Below are positions 6,280-8,487 of a stretch of DNA of 8,487 nt, piece by piece. The notes under the pieces are model-generated. The model had not been told where the DNA came from and did no database searches. It worked only from the letters and a program-made list of their open reading frames with translations. Origin of the DNA: Campylobacterota bacterium. GTDB lineage: Bacteria; Campylobacterota; Campylobacteria; Campylobacterales; Sulfurovaceae. Each line of letters starts with the position of its first letter. The first letter of the stretch is position 1. Location of the stretch: NCBI GenBank assembly GCA_015488875.1, contig WFMX01000309.1, positions 1 through 8,487 on the forward strand, given 5' to 3'. The translations under genes and the position numbers were made by a program.

Positions 6280-6816
6280 TCACCTCACACGCCATATCTT
6301 AGAGAAGTCGAACCCTATCTCGCATTTATCCATCGTAAATATATACTGCTCATCTGAAAAATCCCCAACTTTTATATATCTTCCCTCTCTGAGTCTATAT
6401 GCCTTTGCTATTTGATTTTCAGGGTAGACGATGATATAAAACGCTACACCCTCTTGCTGATAGAGATCAAATTTTAGTGTTTCATCTCGCCTTATAGTAG
6501 ATGGAGATGCTATCTCGAAGATTATTTCAGGTTTTTTGGTCAACTTCTCGTTAGGTTCGTAGCATATGACCAAAGTGTCAGGCTTCACTACTGTATCGCT
6601 AGAGACTTCCCAATCTATCTCAAAGAGCACTTGACAACTCGGACACTCATCAAGTTTCTCACTCAGCTGTCTCGCTATCTTCATGTTGACACTTTGATGT
6701 GTCACCATAGGAGATGGAGCCATGGCATAAGGCACACCATATACAAGCTCCCATTCGTCATGCCAATGTCTATAGTCTGCAACTGTGTAGTATTCTGTGT
6801 ATGCTTGAGCCAACAT
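6280..6816 (-). CDS. Uma2-family (DUF820) restriction endonuclease-like protein
   Basis: The 178-residue product shows the usual order of the Uma2/DUF820 family: YTVADYRHWHDEWELVYGVPY, then MAPSPMVTHQSVNMKIARQL, VVKPDTLVICYEP, IIFEIASPSTIRRDETLKFDLYQQEGVAFYIIVYPE, and a C-terminal beta-rich end. The PD...(D/E)xK-like nuclease residues are Asp in KPDTLV and Glu in FEIASPS. The role of the family is poorly known; it is abundant in cyanobacteria and often occurs as many solitary copies. ECPSC inserts a CxxC near residue 58, not a feature I associate with the family. The ATG at 6816 is preceded by AAGGA eight bases upstream. The gene is convergent with aclA and has its own promoter, so it looks monocistronic. 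Acquisition by transfer is plausible but not shown. Confidence 0.85.
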   Translation of the reverse strand: MLAQAYTEYYTVADYRHWHDEWELVYGVPYAMAPSPMVTHQSVNMKIARQLSEKLDECPSCQVLFEIDWEVSSDTVVKPDTLVICYEPNEKLTKKPEIIFEIASPSTIRRDETLKFDLYQQEGVAFYIIVYPENQIAKAYRLREGRYIKVGDFSDEQYIFTMDKCEIGFDFSKIWRVR

Positions 6817-6844
6817 TATATATCCTTATTCATTTTCTGTATTG

Positions 6845-6853
6845 ATTATACCA
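6845..6853 (-). promoter_or_regulatory. Extended -10 promoter of the Uma2-family gene
   Basis: On the reverse strand this reads TGGTATAAT, a full extended -10 (TGn TATAAT). It lies 28 bases upstream of the start codon, giving a leader of about 20 bases that includes the AAGGA ribosome site. No convincing -35 is seen. Confidence 0.65.
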
Positions 6854-6921
6854 TATTTCAATGTAACAAATTGTACGGTATGGGTCTAAGTGTGCCAAGA
6901 AGTTGTCACCTGATATCAAGT

Positions 6922-6937
6922 GGTTTTTGGTTTTTGG
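6922..6937. repeat. Short second copy of the heptamer repeat
   Basis: GGTTTTTGGTTTTTGG is the reverse complement of CCAAAAACCAAAAACC, the same 7-bp unit as the twelve-copy tract at 1238-1321. Here there are two units plus a trailing GG, in a spacer of 240 bases (6817-7056) that has no gene. It directly follows an imperfect 16-base palindrome, CACCTGATATCAAGTG (6907-6922). The rest of the spacer shows only the Uma2 promoter and a hairpin near 7030-7048. Confidence 0.8.
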
Positions 6938-7029
6938 TCTCTATCCTAATTGTATCATTTTTATATATCAAAATAGTGGAAATAAATAGAGTAAGTAAAT
7001 GGAGTTTTTCGACAGGCTACGCTTGACCT

Positions 7030-7048
7030 AGCTGAGATATTCCCAGCT
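7030..7048 (-). terminator. Weak hairpin after the DUF2461 gene
   Basis: As reverse-strand RNA, AGCUGGGA can pair with UCUCAGCU around an AUA loop (8 bp with one G-U pair). It begins 8 bases after the stop of the reverse-strand DUF2461 gene. No U-run follows, so this is at best a weak or Rho-assisted terminator, or a 3'-end stabiliser. Confidence 0.35.
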
Positions 7049-7056
7049 GCAATCTC

Positions 7057-7746
7057 TCAACACTCCTCTTTCAAAGTAAGCTCATATACCCACTGATGCA
7101 AATCATACATATCTTCGTATACCTTGAAACATCTATCTACTATCTTGGGAGAGTAAAATATATCATCTATATCGAATGAAATATAACTGTATATAGCTCT
7201 ATACAGTGCTAAATATGCATACTCTTGAGTAGCATCGAAATTTCTAGGATATCTCTTGTAATGGGGATCTGGCAGGAGATATCCTTTTGATTTGAGAGAC
7301 TCTAGTATATGGTGTAGCTCTCTGCGTCTATCTATATCTTGGATATACTCTCTATAAGTAGCGAGCAGTGGTGGCTTGAAGTTGCGTATGCCTGTAGCTA
7401 CAAATAGCTCATGGCTATCGTAGTGCATATAGAAGCTACTGCTTTGCATCCTATGTCCTGCACCTTGCCAAAATATGATACCTATCCGCTCTTTTATGGG
7501 GTCATTTAGGTGGTATCTTGCATCACGATATATGCGAAATAGTGATTTGTTTGTCTTTGGTATGGCGTTTATGGTCGGCACCAATGCCTGTAGGTGTTCG
7601 CCCATCTCTTCTACAAAAGCCCTATTTGGTGCTACTATGAGAGACTCATATCTATCACGATTTGCATCTAGCCACTCTTTGGAATTATTAATGATTATAT
7701 CACTGAGAAATTTGCTACCATCTCGTGGAAACCCATCAAAGCTCAT
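7057..7746 (-). CDS. DUF2461 (TIGR02453-type) protein of unknown function
   Basis: The product has 229 residues from the preferred start. It shows the DUF2461 hallmarks: an N-terminal KFLSDIIINNSKEWLDANRDRYES, then a central SLFRIYRDARYHLNDPIKERIGIIFW, then SSFYMHYDSHELFVATGIRNFKPP, and a helical C-terminus. The family is widespread in bacteria and uncharacterised; no catalytic mechanism is known to me, and no signal or membrane segment is seen. I place the start at ATG 7744-7746 (MSFDGF) because GGAG lies six bases upstream; a GTG at 7761 in frame would add five residues with no better ribosome site. The start lies within the end of the upstream gene (11-base overlap), so translation is probably coupled. 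Confidence 0.85.
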   Translation of the reverse strand: MSFDGFPRDGSKFLSDIIINNSKEWLDANRDRYESLIVAPNRAFVEEMGEHLQALVPTINAIPKTNKSLFRIYRDARYHLNDPIKERIGIIFWQGAGHRMQSSSFYMHYDSHELFVATGIRNFKPPLLATYREYIQDIDRRRELHHILESLKSKGYLLPDPHYKRYPRNFDATQEYAYLALYRAIYSYISFDIDDIFYSPKIVDRCFKVYEDMYDLHQWVYELTLKEEC

Positions 7747-8487
7747 CTTCCTCTCCATCACTACTTATCAAAAACATGAACTCTTCACGGTTATTGTACC
7801 CCACTACAGTATGGTAGACCTTTTGAGTTTTCGCATCTATGAAGTGGACTGTTGGTGTCATCTGCTTGGAGAACTCCTTGGGGAAGCCACCCTCTTCACG
7901 GTTTATTATCAGAGGTATATAATTTTCATGTATCGCTTTATCTACATCGACCTTTGAGAGGACTCTATTTTCAAACTTTCGACACCATGGACAGTAGTTT
8001 GAGACTAGTATGAAGAGTATATTTTTACCCTCTTTTTTGCCTCTCGCAAGTGCAGACTCGTAGTTGGTCTCATATTTGAGTGCAGTAGCGAAGTCAGACT
8101 CACTCTTTTTTACCCTATCTATCTTCACATTATCATCACGATATTGATCGGTAAATTTGATAAAGAGCCTCCCTATACTCTCCTCTACCTTTGCCTCGAT
8201 TTTTGCCTCTACAAAAGAGTTCCCCTCGACCACGAAGTACTCCTTGTCACGATATGTCATCGCAAAGGTCTCTCGCTTACTATCGACTCGTATGACCTGC
8301 TCACCTATGAGAAGTTGTATATTTATAATGGTGGAGTTACCTACATTTTGTTCATTTATGAGCAAAGCGATAGCTCTTTGGTCGTAGCCATTGGTATCTA
8401 TCTGCAGATTACGCAGTGTAGCATTTAGTTCGCTGAGTATACTCTTTTTATATGGCTTGACCAGCTTAGAGCTGATCTCCACCAATG
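7736..8487 (-). CDS. Thioredoxin-fold protein with CPWC motif, 5' end outside window
   Basis: The frame is open to the window edge, so the N-terminus, including any signal peptide, is missing. About 249 codons are present. The C-terminal part (roughly the last 115 residues) is a thioredoxin-like domain of the thioredoxin_7/DUF255 kind. It has an N-terminal helix, YESALARGKKEGKNILFILV, then the redox motif CPWC (bases 7982-7993), then a TPTVHFID segment with the expected cis-proline, and VVGYNNREEF. Such domains reduce or isomerise disulfides or act in the periplasm on redox partners. The N-terminal half, rich in beta-like stretches (IINIQLLIGEQVIRVDSKRE, YFVVEGNSFVEAKIEAKVEE), is unfamiliar to me. 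TTG at 8483-8485 is a possible start codon but more likely an internal Leu. The gene ends inside the DUF2461 start, forming a two-gene unit. Confidence 0.75.
   Translation of the reverse strand, partial: LVEISSKLVKPYKKSILSELNATLRNLQIDTNGYDQRAIALLINEQNVGNSTIINIQLLIGEQVIRVDSKRETFAMTYRDKEYFVVEGNSFVEAKIEAKVEESIGRLFIKFTDQYRDDNVKIDRVKKSESDFATALKYETNYESALARGKKEGKNILFILVSNYCPWCRKFENRVLSKVDVDKAIHENYIPLIINREEGGFPKEFSKQMTPTVHFIDAKTQKVYHTVVGYNNREEFMFLISSDGEEDEL

Noticed and set aside
7005..7030. Possible dispersed REP-like motif (TTTTTCGACAGGCTACGC)
   Set aside because: It vaguely resembles intergenic repeats in other genomes, but only one copy is present here and no pairing arm is seen.

Overview
The window most resembles a chromosomal segment of an autotrophic member of the Campylobacterota (Sulfurovum/Sulfurimonas-like). 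It carries an adjacent ATP-citrate lyase pair (aclB then aclA), the diagnostic enzyme of the reductive TCA cycle. The DNA is AT-rich, uses many AGA, ATA and CTA codons, and has promoters best seen as TATAAT-type -10 boxes without a clear -35, which fits that phylum. The taxon is an inference from gene content only.

Layout. Positions 1-416 hold no convincing gene. They contain a probable promoter and a 77-bp MITE-like inverted-repeat element that would lie in the leader of the next gene. A tight forward cluster follows (417-2916): a glutamine amidotransferase of anthranilate or aminodeoxychorismate synthase (trpG/pabA), an unrecognised small protein, RNase HI, and a polytopic GT-C-like membrane protein. 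A gap of about 140 bases contains a 10+10 inverted repeat and an extended -10 box, then aclB-aclA (3056-6202), abutting with no gap. A perfect 26-bp palindrome separates aclA from a convergent reverse-strand Uma2-family (DUF820) gene. A 240-base spacer follows, then two overlapping reverse-strand genes: a DUF2461 protein and, upstream of it, a 5'-truncated protein with a thioredoxin-like CPWC domain that runs off the window.

The most interesting object is at 1238-1321: twelve uninterrupted 7-bp units (CCAAAAA and close variants) between the small upstream ORF and RNase HI. The RNase HI core is complete (DEDD residues plus His), but its reading frame has no ATG, GTG or TTG before the first catalytic Asp. 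It is offset by +1 from the upstream ORF. Because 7 is not a multiple of 3, loss of one unit (or gain of two) would fuse the two into one 273-codon ORF. This is the architecture of a phase-variable contingency locus, here apparently in the OFF (unfused) state and acting on an RNase H. The same heptamer recurs as a short tract in the spacer at 6922-6937, so it may be a dispersed simple repeat in this genome.

How the genes relate: aclBA supplies acetyl-CoA and oxaloacetate from citrate for carbon fixation and probably has its own promoter and operator. The trpG-rnhA-membrane protein cluster looks co-transcribed, but the functions are not obviously linked. The DUF2461/thioredoxin pair is translationally coupled by an 11-base overlap.
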